From the NCBI GenBank assembly GCA_937917475.1, contig CALDNF010000271.1, positions 1 to 10,735 of the forward strand: a stretch of DNA of 10,735 nucleotides. The letters run 5' to 3'. This stretch comes from an uncultured Faecalibacterium sp. Its GTDB lineage: Bacteria; Bacillota; Clostridia; Oscillospirales; Ruminococcaceae. This document shows, one piece after another, positions 1 to 6,873 of the stretch (positions are counted from its first letter, which is position 1; each line of letters opens with the position of its first letter). Under the pieces are notes generated by a model. It did no database searches and was not told the DNA's origin. It worked only from the letters and a program-made list of their open reading frames with translations. The position numbers were made by a program, and so were the translations under genes.

Positions 1-202
1 TCAGGTCGTGACGGGTCTGGCCGCCCCACCAGGTCATGCGGATGGTCACATCACCATCTGCAGCGGATGCAGCTGCGCTGCCGGAAGCAGCAGTGGAAGA
101 AGCGGCGGTGGAGCTTGCGGAACTGCCGCCGCATGCGGCGAGCGCACCGGCCATACCAGCGACACCAGCAGCTTTCAGGAAACTTCTGCGAGAGATCTTC
201 AT
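1..202 (-). CDS. ABC transporter sugar-binding lipoprotein, N-terminal part (partial)
   Basis: Reading left from an ATG at 200-202, 67 codons are open to the window edge. An ideal GGAGG lies 8 bases upstream (211-215). The protein begins MKISRRSFLK, a twin-arginine-like signal, followed by a hydrophobic Ala/Gly stretch and a lipobox LAAC with the lipidated Cys at residue 24. A low-complexity Ser/Ala linker follows (about residues 27-48), then DVTIRMTWWGGQTRHD, which is the usual first beta strand of family 1 extracellular solute-binding proteins. The mature protein should be an outer-face lipoprotein that captures an oligosaccharide for an ABC importer. The permease genes would lie beyond the left edge. 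Proximity to a YesN-type regulator and pectin enzymes suggests a pectin-derived ligand; that is inference. The family call is strong although only the N-terminus is present. Confidence 0.85.
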   Translation of the reverse strand, partial: MKISRRSFLKAAGVAGMAGALAACGGSSASSTAASSTAASGSAAASAADGDVTIRMTWWGGQTRHDL

Positions 203-285
203 AATTTGTTCCTCCATTTTCCTTCGTGTTTTCGTTACAGTAGAGCCGTCGCTCCCCGGTTTGTGCACACCCTTTTGTTGATTCT

Positions 286-313
286 ATTGTATCGCTTTTT
301 TTCAAAAACAAAA
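286..313 (-). promoter_or_regulatory. Probable promoter of the sugar-binding protein gene
   Basis: On the minus strand a TACAAT -10 hexamer (286-291) lies about 85 bases before the start codon. A T-rich block (TTTTGT) 16 bases further upstream could be a weak -35. It begins right after the terminator-like hairpin of the upstream regulator gene, so the lipoprotein gene probably has its own transcript. Only the -10 is convincing. Confidence 0.4.
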
Positions 314-355
314 TGGAAAATGCCGGTCTTTCTCTTGGAAAAAACCGACATTTTC
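301..355 (-). terminator. Probable Rho-independent terminator of the response regulator gene
   Basis: Arms 316-327 and 344-355 pair over 12 bases with one G-U (C-A on the other strand) position, loop 16 bases. On the minus strand the stem is followed by a T-rich run (CATTTTGTTTTTG read leftward). It lies 22 bases beyond the stop codon of the response regulator and ahead of the next gene's promoter. The large loop makes it less than ideal. Confidence 0.5.
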
Positions 356-376
356 TCATGGATACTTTCTGAAATT

Positions 377-1837
377 TTAGTGCTTGTTTCTATATTCCGT
401 CGGCGTCACGCCGCAAATTTTACGGAACACCTTGGAAAAATACTGTCCGTCCAGCGGGTAACCCACCAGTTCCGCCAGACGGCTGATCTTCATATCGGGC
501 TGATACTCCAAAAGCCGCTGTGCCTGCGTGATGCGGCAGTGTTCCAGATAACCTGAAAAACGTGTGCCGGTCATCTGGGAGAAAATGCGCCGCAGGTGAT
601 CCTCGCTCATGAATAACCGCTCCTGTGCGATGGTCTGCAAGCCAAACTCCGGCTCGGAGAGATTTTCATAAATGGCGAGGAAGATCTCCCGGCTGCGGGC
701 ATCCGGCTGGGGCAGGTTCCACGCAGCAGTCAGGGCATCGGCCCATGCGGACAGGGAGTCTTCCGGGGCAGCTTTTCCCTCAAACAGCAGCCGCCACGCC
801 AGCTCGCAAAGCTGTTCCCGCTGTTTCGGGCGGTAGTTTTTGACCTCCATCTTTGCAAACGAAAGGGCCAATTCCTGCAGCAGTTCTTCGTAGCTGCCCG
901 CCTGCTGCAGGCGGCGGAAATCAAAAATCTCGTTGACGGTTTCGGGCAGGGCCGTGTTCTGGCTGGGACGCAGAAGAGCAGTTTCGTTTTCATCCGGGTT
1001 CAGCCGCAAAAGCTCCTGCACCTGCTGGAACAGGATAGAAAGTTCATCCAGCGTCCCCACCCGGCTGGCAGCGGAGAGCATGGTGGTCGTTTCAAACCGC
1101 TTGAACTCCTTCTTGAGCACCTGTACCGCATTTTCAATGCTGGGGTTTGCAGCGGCATCGGCCAGCACCAGCACATCCCGGTCAATGCCGGTGGTCATGA
1201 GTAGCGTGCCATCCGGCAGCAGGTCCCCCAGCATATTGCCGACAACGTATCGCTCCAGCGAATCAAAGCCGCACTTGAGCCGGAAGTCCAGCAGCAGCAC
1301 CGAACGTTCTGCACCGCCCAAGTCTTCAAGCAGCTGGCGTGTTCCGCTGCTGCCGGTGGCCCGGCCAAGCAGCAGATCACGGAACAGTTGTTCCCGTGCG
1401 TAGGGCTTGAGCATCCGTGCTTCCGCTTCCACTTTTTCGGAACGGGCATTCTGGGCACGGGTCTCTTCCAATTCGGCAATGGCCTTGTTCAGCACCGGAA
1501 TCATCTTGGATTCGTCGCAGGGCTTGAGGATGTAGTGCCGTACGCCCAGTTCCATGGCCTGACTGGTAAATTCATAGTCTCCATAACCGGAAAGCACCAC
1601 GAAGGTCATATCCGGGTACTGCGCTTTCGCTTGCCGGATCATCTCAATGCCGTTCATCACCGGCATCTTGATGTCCACGATGGCGAGGTCGGGCTTGTAC
1701 TTTGCAATTTTTTCAAGGCCTTCGGCACCATTCCGGGCCGTGCCGACCACCTTCATTTCATAAGAATCCCATGGGATGAACTGCGCCATTCCCTCGCGCT
1801 CGATCTCCTCATCGTCCACGATCAACAGCGTATGCAA
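377..1837 (-). CDS. YesN-type two-component response regulator, AraC family
   Basis: 486 residues. An N-terminal receiver domain (about 1-120) carries the acidic pair D8-D9, phospho-acceptor D55 (in VDIKMP), S83 and K105 (in LKP). A long linker region (about 130-385) follows. The C-terminal AraC double helix-turn-helix (about 400-486) ends with the typical GYPLDGQYFSKVFRK and GVTPTEYR. I start it at TTG 1835-1837 because GGAGG lies 7 bases upstream and the receiver strand HTLLIVDDEE follows at once; a longer reading from 1930 has no ribosome binding site and no homologous look. Members of this group are phosphorylated by YesM-type membrane histidine kinases and activate sugar transport and polysaccharide genes. 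No kinase gene is in the window. The position between a sugar-binding protein and divergent pectin enzymes suggests these are its targets (inference). Confidence 0.9.
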   Translation of the reverse strand: MHTLLIVDDEEIEREGMAQFIPWDSYEMKVVGTARNGAEGLEKIAKYKPDLAIVDIKMPVMNGIEMIRQAKAQYPDMTFVVLSGYGDYEFTSQAMELGVRHYILKPCDESKMIPVLNKAIAELEETRAQNARSEKVEAEARMLKPYAREQLFRDLLLGRATGSSGTRQLLEDLGGAERSVLLLDFRLKCGFDSLERYVVGNMLGDLLPDGTLLMTTGIDRDVLVLADAAANPSIENAVQVLKKEFKRFETTTMLSAASRVGTLDELSILFQQVQELLRLNPDENETALLRPSQNTALPETVNEIFDFRRLQQAGSYEELLQELALSFAKMEVKNYRPKQREQLCELAWRLLFEGKAAPEDSLSAWADALTAAWNLPQPDARSREIFLAIYENLSEPEFGLQTIAQERLFMSEDHLRRIFSQMTGTRFSGYLEHCRITQAQRLLEYQPDMKISRLAELVGYPLDGQYFSKVFRKICGVTPTEYRNKH

Positions 1838-1870
1838 GCGGATTCCTCCTTCTCCTTTTCTTCTGCCTTT

Positions 1871-1899
1871 AGAATAATATACCTTATTATAATTTTCAA
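1871..1899 (-). promoter_or_regulatory. Candidate promoter of the response regulator
   Basis: On the minus strand TTGAAA (1894-1899) is followed after 17 bases by TATTCT (1871-1876). A TATAAT (1886-1891) within the same AT-rich block is an alternative -10 but lacks a matching -35. The start codon follows about 35 bases after the first -10. Confidence 0.35.
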
Positions 1900-1970
1900 G
1901 CCCCGACTCTAAAATGTCGCTTTGCTTCAAGAAGAATGTCGGATTTATACAGGCGAAAATCGAAAAAGTG

Positions 1971-1979
1971 TGCTATTCT
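1971..1979 (+). promoter_or_regulatory. Extended -10 promoter-like element in the divergent gap
   Basis: TGCTATTCT is a TG-N-TATTCT extended -10 followed by TAAAGCCA. The flanking 22 bases match 17 of 22 with the promoter-like element ahead of the YesL gene (4519-4540). There is no clear -35. If used, RNA would start near 1986, almost 190 bases before the esterase gene, and would run through a helix (1993-2052) into the hairpin at 2102-2134. Confidence 0.35.
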
Positions 1980-1985
1980 AAAGCC

Positions 1986-2134
1986 ACAGGAATTCCGCAG
2001 CGTGCAGCTCCGAGGTGCTCCATTTTCCACAACAACCACCCGGAGTGCGGAAACCTTCCAGACCTTTTTGCTCTGGTTTTCTCCTTCTTCATCATAAGCA
2101 TAAAAGCAGCCGTTTGTTAATGTCGGCTGCTTTT
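1986..2134 (+). promoter_or_regulatory. Non-coding stretch with potential structured leader or small RNA
   Basis: The 336-bp gap between the divergent genes (1838-2173) has no supported coding frame: the only plus-strand open frame (1914-2120) has no ribosome binding site and no family resemblance. The RNA from here could form a two-part helix, 1993-1999 with 2046-2052 (TTCCGCA/TGCGGAA) and 2008-2012 with 2041-2045 (CTCCG/CGGAG), 12 perfect pairs interrupted by one 8-base bulge. The terminator-like hairpin follows. This could be a leader with attenuation or a short RNA; no known riboswitch class is recognised. Confidence 0.3.
2102..2134 (+). terminator. Terminator-like hairpin upstream of the esterase gene
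   Basis: AAAAGCAGCCG (2102-2112) and CGGCTGCTTTT (2124-2134) are perfect inverted copies (11 bp) around an 11-base loop. The arm ends in TTTT on both strands, so it could stop transcription either way. It lies between two divergent genes, where no gene needs a terminator, so it may be an attenuator, the end of a small RNA, or an operator dyad. Confidence 0.5.
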
Positions 2135-2135
2135 G

Positions 2136-2144
2136 TGTTATACT
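2136..2144 (+). promoter_or_regulatory. Extended -10 promoter of the esterase-pectinase operon
   Basis: TGTTATACT is a good extended -10 (TG-N-TATACT, with TATACT at 2139-2144) 29 bases before the esterase start codon. A TTGTTA at 2114-2119 would be a weak -35 with a long 19-base gap, and the terminator-like dyad overlaps the space between them, so a protein bound to the dyad could control this promoter. Confidence 0.5.
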
Positions 2145-2173
2145 GGATAAAAATATAGCAGGAGGCGTTTGTT

Positions 2174-2914
2174 ATGTCTTTGTGGATCAACGATGGACTG
2201 CATGAAGCAGCAGATGATATTCGTTCCTTTTTGTTGGTGGGCCAATCCAATATGGCCGGCCGCGGTGACCTGACCGCTGAAAATGCCATCACCGCTCCGG
2301 ATTGCTTCATGCTGCGGATGGGCCGCTGGCAGGAAATGAGCGAGCCCATCAATGTAGACCGTGCCGTGGCAGAAGGTTCCTGCCCCCGCAGCGGCGCAAA
2401 CCTTGCCGCCAGCTTTGCGGCGCAGCTGCAAAAAGAAACCGGGGCTAAAATCGGCCTGATCCCCTGCGCCGATGGCGGCACTCGCATCAGCCAGTGGCAG
2501 CCGGGCGAAGTGCTGTTCGACCATGCCGTTTTTCAGGCAAAGCTGGCCATGCGGACTTCTGCGCTGACTGCGATCCTGTGGCATCAGGGCGAAAGCGACT
2601 GCCTTGCCCCGGAGCAGCTGGAAGCCTACCCGGAGCAGTTCCTGCGCACCATGCGGGCTTTCCGGGATGAGCTCGGAGACCTGCCCATCGTGGTGGGGGA
2701 ACTAGGCTACCCGGAGAACGGATTTCACGGCACCCCGGCCGAGCTGCTGAAGAAGTTCAACCGCCGTCTGCCGGAGCTGACCGCACAGCTGCCGAAGTGC
2801 GCTGTGGTATCTGCGGCCGGTTTGACCGCACGTCCGGACGGACTGCATTTTACGACCGAAAGCCTGCGGACTCTGGGCCTGCGCTATCTGGACACTTATA
2901 AAAGTTTGCGATAA
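2174..2914 (+). CDS. SASA/CE6-type carbohydrate acetylesterase (SGNH fold)
   Basis: 246 residues, preceded by AGGAGG 8 bases before the ATG. The sequence shows the sialate O-acetylesterase/DUF303 signatures: LLVGQSNMAGRG with the nucleophile Ser at residue 25, LWHQGESD at 135-142, and RPDGLHFT with the catalytic Asp222-x-x-His225 pair. This family, related to CE6, removes O-acetyl groups from xylan, pectin or sialic acids. There is no signal peptide or membrane segment, so it should act in the cytoplasm. Its stop codon is 9 bases before the start of the GH28 pectinase, so the two are translated from one mRNA. Deacetylation of pectin-derived oligosaccharides that GH28 then cuts is the simplest reading. 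Exact substrate cannot be told from sequence. Confidence 0.88.
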   Translation: MSLWINDGLHEAADDIRSFLLVGQSNMAGRGDLTAENAITAPDCFMLRMGRWQEMSEPINVDRAVAEGSCPRSGANLAASFAAQLQKETGAKIGLIPCADGGTRISQWQPGEVLFDHAVFQAKLAMRTSALTAILWHQGESDCLAPEQLEAYPEQFLRTMRAFRDELGDLPIVVGELGYPENGFHGTPAELLKKFNRRLPELTAQLPKCAVVSAAGLTARPDGLHFTTESLRTLGLRYLDTYKSLR

Positions 2915-2923
2915 GGAGTTTTT

Positions 2924-4453
2924 ATGCCGAACCATTACTTCTCGCAGAATGGCTTGACCGCCTGTTGCACCGATACCACCATCACTCTGTTCTGGGACAA
3001 GCCCGCTCCTGCAAAGGCTGTGGAGAACTATACGATCCTGCTGAACGACACCGCCGCAGGCACGACTGACAAAACTCATTTCACCCTGGAACACCTGCAC
3101 CCGGAAACGGAATATGTCTTGTTCGTCCAGTGGCGGGGCGGCGGTATGGGTGAGCTGACCGTCCGCACCACGTCTGCCAAACATCGTCTGGATGTGACCG
3201 CTGCGCCTTATTTTGCAGCAGGCGATGGCAAGGTCATGAACACTTCCGCCCTGCAAAAAGCCATTGATGACTGCACAGAAACCGAGTGCGTGTATTTCCC
3301 GGCGGGCGTATATCTGACCGGTGCCCTGCGGCTCCACAGCAATATGGAGCTGTATCTGGACGAAGGCGCAGTCTTGCAGGGAACCGCAAACCCCGAGGAC
3401 TACCTGCCCCGTATTCCCAGCCGCTTTGAGGGCACCGAAATGGAGTGTTACAGCAGCCTGCTGAATCTTGGCACCCTCGACCACACCGCTGGGCCGAACT
3501 GCGAAAACGTGATCCTGCGGGGCAAAGGCACCATTGCCTCCGGCGGCAAGCTGCTGGCCAGCCGCATCATTGAAAGCGAGCGGGAACGGCTGAAAGAATA
3601 TCTCGCCCAGAACGCAGACCTCGTGTCTTCCTGTGAAAATGCCGATACCATTCCCGGCCGTGTCCGCCCCCGCCTTGTCAACATGAGCAACTGCCGGAAT
3701 ATCTGGATGCAGGGGCTGGCCTTTGCCAACGGTGCCAGCTGGAACCTGCACATGGTCTACTCGGACCAGATCGTGACCGACCACTGCACCATCCAATCGG
3801 ATGGTGTGTGGAACGGCGACGGCTGGGACCCAGATTCTTCCACCAACTGTACGATCTTCGCCTGCGAATTCTGTACCGGTGACGATGCGGTGGCCATCAA
3901 GTCCGGTAAGAACCCGGAAGGCAACGCCATCAACCGCCCGACAAAACACATTCGGGTGTTCGACTGCCACAGCGGTTTCGGCCATGGAATCTGCATCGGC
4001 AGTGAGATGAGCGGCGGCGTAGAGGATGTGAAGATCTGGGACTGTGATATGGCCGTGTCCACCTCCGGATTGGAGATCAAGGCCACGAAAAAGCGGGGCG
4101 GCTACGTCCGCAATGTGGAAGTGCGGGACTGCATCCTTTCTCATGTAATGGTCCATTCGGTGGGGTATAACGATGACGGCATCGGCTCCGATGTGCCGCC
4201 GGTGCTGGAAAATTTCCGCTATGAGCGAGTGACTCTGCTGGGCCGATTCATCGACCACGACCATATGTGGCATCCCTGCCCGGCCATTGAGCTGAAAGGC
4301 TTCGACGAGCCGGGGTACGAAGTAAAGCTTGTCCGCTTCAAGGATGTGATTCTGGAAGACAACAACGGCCCCGCCCAGAACATCCAGATGCAGCACTGCC
4401 AAAATGTCAGCTTTGAAAACGTGACCGTACGGGCAGGCGTTCCGCCAAAATAA
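2924..4453 (+). CDS. GH28 pectinase (exo-polygalacturonase-like) with N-terminal Fn3-like domain
   Basis: 509 residues, start ATG after AAGGAG. Residues 8-85 look like a fibronectin type III domain (ITLFWDKP, YTILLND, LHPETEYVLFVQW). The GH28 right-handed beta-helix follows from about 89 (LDVTAAPYFAAGDGKVMNTSALQKAID). Active-site motifs are NGDGWDPDS (N297, D299, D302), GDDAVAIKSG (D320-D321) and GHGICIGSE (H354). The last GH28 motif, usually R-I-K, reads L-E-I-K (E384, K386), so Arg is replaced by Glu. The extended NGDGWDPDSS and the Fn3 domain are typical of exo-acting bacterial members. No signal peptide is seen, so it probably acts on imported galacturonides or rhamnogalacturonan fragments. 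It is co-transcribed with the esterase and followed by a weak terminator. Confidence 0.92.
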   Translation: MPNHYFSQNGLTACCTDTTITLFWDKPAPAKAVENYTILLNDTAAGTTDKTHFTLEHLHPETEYVLFVQWRGGGMGELTVRTTSAKHRLDVTAAPYFAAGDGKVMNTSALQKAIDDCTETECVYFPAGVYLTGALRLHSNMELYLDEGAVLQGTANPEDYLPRIPSRFEGTEMECYSSLLNLGTLDHTAGPNCENVILRGKGTIASGGKLLASRIIESERERLKEYLAQNADLVSSCENADTIPGRVRPRLVNMSNCRNIWMQGLAFANGASWNLHMVYSDQIVTDHCTIQSDGVWNGDGWDPDSSTNCTIFACEFCTGDDAVAIKSGKNPEGNAINRPTKHIRVFDCHSGFGHGICIGSEMSGGVEDVKIWDCDMAVSTSGLEIKATKKRGGYVRNVEVRDCILSHVMVHSVGYNDDGIGSDVPPVLENFRYERVTLLGRFIDHDHMWHPCPAIELKGFDEPGYEVKLVRFKDVILEDNNGPAQNIQMQHCQNVSFENVTVRAGVPPK

Positions 4454-4467
4454 TCCGGATCCAAATG

Positions 4468-4497
4468 CCGGTTTTCTTCAAGAAAGCGGTCGTTTTT
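4468..4497 (+). terminator. Possible terminator after the GH28 gene
   Basis: Thirteen bases beyond the pectinase stop, CCG/CGG and TTTTCT/AGAAAG arms (4468-4489, with a bulged G and one wobble) close a short loop and are followed by TCGTTTTT. The stem is weak, so partial read-through into yesL is possible. Confidence 0.4.
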
Positions 4498-4521
4498 GTG
4501 CAACCGCATTTTATTCCGCTG

Positions 4522-4530
4522 TGCTACAAT
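4522..4530 (+). promoter_or_regulatory. Extended -10 promoter of the YesL gene
   Basis: TGCTACAAT (TG-N-TACAAT, hexamer 4525-4530) lies 25 bases before the start codon. No good -35 is at the right distance. The surrounding bases match the element at 1971-1979 closely, including TAAAGCCA just downstream. Confidence 0.5.
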
Positions 4531-4555
4531 AAAGCCATAGAGAGGTGAAAGCAAA

Positions 4556-5326
4556 ATGCTGTTTGGACGGTCCGAATTTATGCCGGAGGGCGCAGGCATC
4601 AGCCCGGATACTCCCCGCAAGAAAGGGCTTGCCCGGTTGGTTGAGATTTTGAGTCGTGATCTGGATGGCATTTTTCTGTCTGGCTCGCTGGCACTGCTGG
4701 CCTGTGTCCCTGCGGCGGGTCTGGTGGGGCTTGCCCTCTGGATGGGCAGTCTGCCGCTCTGCCTGTTGGCAGCTTTGTGCACCGGCTGGCTGGTGGGCCC
4801 GGCCTTGACCGGTCTCTATGATACCATCCTCCGTGCTCTGCGGGACGAGCCGGGTTTCTGGTGGCACACCTACAAGCGGGTGTGGAAGCAGAGCTTCAAG
4901 AGCAGTCTTCTTCCCGGTGAGGTGTTCACCGTGCTTTGGGCATTGGTCGTCTACGCAGCCTTTGCTCTGCCGCAAATGACCAATGTATCTGCAAGCTTTG
5001 CGCTGATTTTACTGCTGGATGTTGTGATTTTGCTGACGCTGGGCAGCTATTTCTGGATGCAGAACGCACTGTTTGAAAGTTCCACCAGCAAGAAACTTTC
5101 CAACTGTGTTCGGATGTTCCTCGGCTTTCTGCCCCAGACCGCACTTTCAGCGGTATTCCAGCTGGGTTACTGGCTGCTGATGGCAGTTGTCGTTCCGCAC
5201 TGTGCGTTTGTGTTCCTGCTGACCGGATTGTGGGTCCCAAATCTGTTGGCAATGATGGCGGTGTATGCGCCCATTGAAAAAAGTCTGCATCTGGAAACGT
5301 TGATTCAAGAAAAACAGCAAGGCTAA
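4556..5326 (+). CDS. yesL: YesL family (DUF624) membrane protein
   Basis: 256 residues; GAGAGGTG precedes the ATG. The N-terminus MLFGRSEFMPEGAGISPDTP is hydrophilic. Five or six membrane segments follow: about 41-62, 66-88, 124-140, 146-167, 196-215 and 216-236. The stretch GPALTGLYDTILRALRDEPG (81-100) plus the Trp-rich FWWHTYKRVWKQSF is the hallmark of DUF624. Function is unknown; the family is regularly found beside YesM/YesN two-component systems and YesOPQ-type sugar ABC transporters, which fits the regulator and sugar-binding protein in this window. It has its own promoter and ends at a strong bidirectional terminator. At 256 residues it is slightly longer than the usual 200-220, mostly through the N-terminal tail. 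Confidence 0.82.
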   Translation: MLFGRSEFMPEGAGISPDTPRKKGLARLVEILSRDLDGIFLSGSLALLACVPAAGLVGLALWMGSLPLCLLAALCTGWLVGPALTGLYDTILRALRDEPGFWWHTYKRVWKQSFKSSLLPGEVFTVLWALVVYAAFALPQMTNVSASFALILLLDVVILLTLGSYFWMQNALFESSTSKKLSNCVRMFLGFLPQTALSAVFQLGYWLLMAVVVPHCAFVFLLTGLWVPNLLAMMAVYAPIEKSLHLETLIQEKQQG

Positions 5327-5368
5327 GTTATTTTCTTCTCCTTCATTATAAACAGCAATTCTCCATTC

Positions 5369-5407
5369 TGCAAAAATGACCGTCCCATTGGGACGGTCAT
5401 TTTTGCA
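5369..5407. terminator. Bidirectional terminator between yesL and the GH1 gene
   Basis: An 18-bp perfect stem (5369-5386 with 5390-5407) with a 3-base ATT loop has AAAAA on one arm and TTTTT on the other. It lies 42 bases after the yesL stop on the plus strand and 8 bases after the GH1 stop on the minus strand, so it ends both convergent transcripts. Confidence 0.92.
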
Positions 5408-5415
5408 AGTTCTTC

Positions 5416-6852
5416 TTATTCTACCACGATGGGCTTGTCCGGGTCTGTCTGCAAGCTTTCGCCGTTGGATGCAATGACCTGACGATACCACTCGTAGCTC
5501 TTCTTTTTGTAGCGTGCCAGCGTACCGGAGCCGTCGTTGTTCAGATCGACATAGATCATGCCATACCGCTTTTTGATCTCTGCCGTGGAGCAGGAGATCA
5601 GATCGATACAGCCCCAGCTGGTGTAGCCCAACACATCCACACCGTCGTGCAGTGCCTCGCTTACCTGCACCAGATGGTCGTTCATATAACGGATGCGGTA
5701 GTCATCTTCCACCGTAAAGCTGCCGTGACCATCCGGCACCAGCGTATCGTTGGCACCCAGACCATTTTCCGCAATGAACAGCGGCTTATGATACCGGCTG
5801 TACAGCCGATTCAGGGTGTAGCGCAGACCCTTGGGGTCGATCTGCCAGCCCCATTCGCTGACTTTGGAATAGGGATTGCGTTTGAGCGTGGGCACCATAT
5901 TGCTGCCGGTGGGCTCGCCCAGCGAGTGGTCTGCCGCTGCGCAATTGCTGGAGTAATAGCTGAAGGAGACAAAGTCCACCGTGTGGGTCAGTGCCTCACG
6001 GTCCTCTTCACTGATCTCCAGCTTCACGCCCTTTTCCTCAAACACCCGCTTTGCATAGTAGGGGTAAGCACCCAGTGCCTGCACATCCGAGAACAGATAC
6101 ACCTCGTTGTCCAGCTCCATCACCTCGATGATGTCATCGGGGTTGGGGGTGAGCGGGTAAATGGTGACCGCAAGAATCATGCTGCCCACCTTATACGCAG
6201 GGTCAATGCTGTGGGCCAGCTCCACAGCCTTTGCACTGGCCACCAGTTCATAGTGGATGGCCTGATAGAGCTCCTGATTGGTCAGCTGCTCCTTCGGGGT
6301 CAGAATCGCACCGCTGACAAAGGGCTGATGCAGGATGGAGTTGATCTCGTTAAAGGTGATCCAGTATTTCACCTTGCCCTTGTACCGCTCGAACAGCACC
6401 TTGCAATATTTCAGATACAGGTCGATCATAATGCGGTTGCTCCAGCCGTTGTATTTGCGGGCCAGTGCAAGGGGAGTTTCGTAATGGGAGATGGTGATCA
6501 GCGGTTCGATGCCATACTTGTGACATTCATCGATCACATTGTCGTAGAACTTCAGGCCCGCTTCGTTGGGCTGCTCTTCCTCACCGGTGGGGAAGATACG
6601 GCTCCATGCGATGGAAAAGCGGTATACTTTGAAGCCCATGCCTGCAAACAGACGGATGTCTTCTTTGTAGCGGTGGTAGTAATCGATGCCTTTCAGCTTG
6701 AGGTTATCCGGCGTAGGCTCCGGGGTGATCACCTTGAAGCCCTTGGGCAGCACATCCTGAATGGACAGGCCCTTGCCGTCCTCCAGATAAGCTCCCTCGC
6801 ACTGGTTGGCCGCAGTTGCGCCGCCCCAGAGGAAATTCTTCGGGAAATACAT
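5416..6852 (-). CDS. GH1 6-phospho-beta-glucosidase
   Basis: 478 residues, normal length for GH1. The protein opens with FPKNFLWGGATAANQCEGA, the glycone-binding N-terminal signature. The acid/base Glu is E169 in WITFNE and the nucleophile is E362 in FIAENG. The phosphate-binding set typical of 6-phospho enzymes is present: S422, K428 and Y430 in CSTAEIKKRYGMIYVD, with Trp413 in TSWG as in phospho-beta-glucosidases rather than phospho-beta-galactosidases. It hydrolyses the 6-phosphorylated beta-glucosides (cellobiose, arbutin, salicin and the like) delivered by the PTS permease. AAGGGGG precedes the ATG, and the start lies 21 bases after the permease stop, so the two are co-transcribed. Cytoplasmic, no signal peptide. 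Confidence 0.95.
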   Translation of the reverse strand: MYFPKNFLWGGATAANQCEGAYLEDGKGLSIQDVLPKGFKVITPEPTPDNLKLKGIDYYHRYKEDIRLFAGMGFKVYRFSIAWSRIFPTGEEEQPNEAGLKFYDNVIDECHKYGIEPLITISHYETPLALARKYNGWSNRIMIDLYLKYCKVLFERYKGKVKYWITFNEINSILHQPFVSGAILTPKEQLTNQELYQAIHYELVASAKAVELAHSIDPAYKVGSMILAVTIYPLTPNPDDIIEVMELDNEVYLFSDVQALGAYPYYAKRVFEEKGVKLEISEEDREALTHTVDFVSFSYYSSNCAAADHSLGEPTGSNMVPTLKRNPYSKVSEWGWQIDPKGLRYTLNRLYSRYHKPLFIAENGLGANDTLVPDGHGSFTVEDDYRIRYMNDHLVQVSEALHDGVDVLGYTSWGCIDLISCSTAEIKKRYGMIYVDLNNDGSGTLARYKKKSYEWYRQVIASNGESLQTDPDKPIVVE

Positions 6853-6873
6853 TTGCTTTGTCCCCCTTGTGGA

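Noticed and set aside
258..272. Near-palindrome around TGTGCACA upstream of the sugar-binding protein gene
   Set aside because: Only 8 bp are symmetric and the position in the 5' leader gives no further support for an operator.
1838..1930. Upstream extension of the response regulator (31 more residues)
   Set aside because: It has no Shine-Dalgarno, begins with a non-ATG codon and covers the promoter region, while the inner TTG has GGAGG and starts right at the receiver domain.
1914..2120. Small plus-strand open frame in the divergent gap
   Set aside because: No ribosome binding site, not recognisable as a protein, and it runs into the terminator-like hairpin.
2702..4402. A 566-codon open frame on the minus strand opposite the GH28 gene
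   Set aside because: Antisense shadow of a GC-rich gene with all GH28 motifs on the other strand; the product shows no recognisable family.
4496..4511. Possible CcpA cre site (TGCAACCGCATTTT) upstream of yesL
   Set aside because: Only the first half fits the cre consensus; the second half lacks the T and the final CA.
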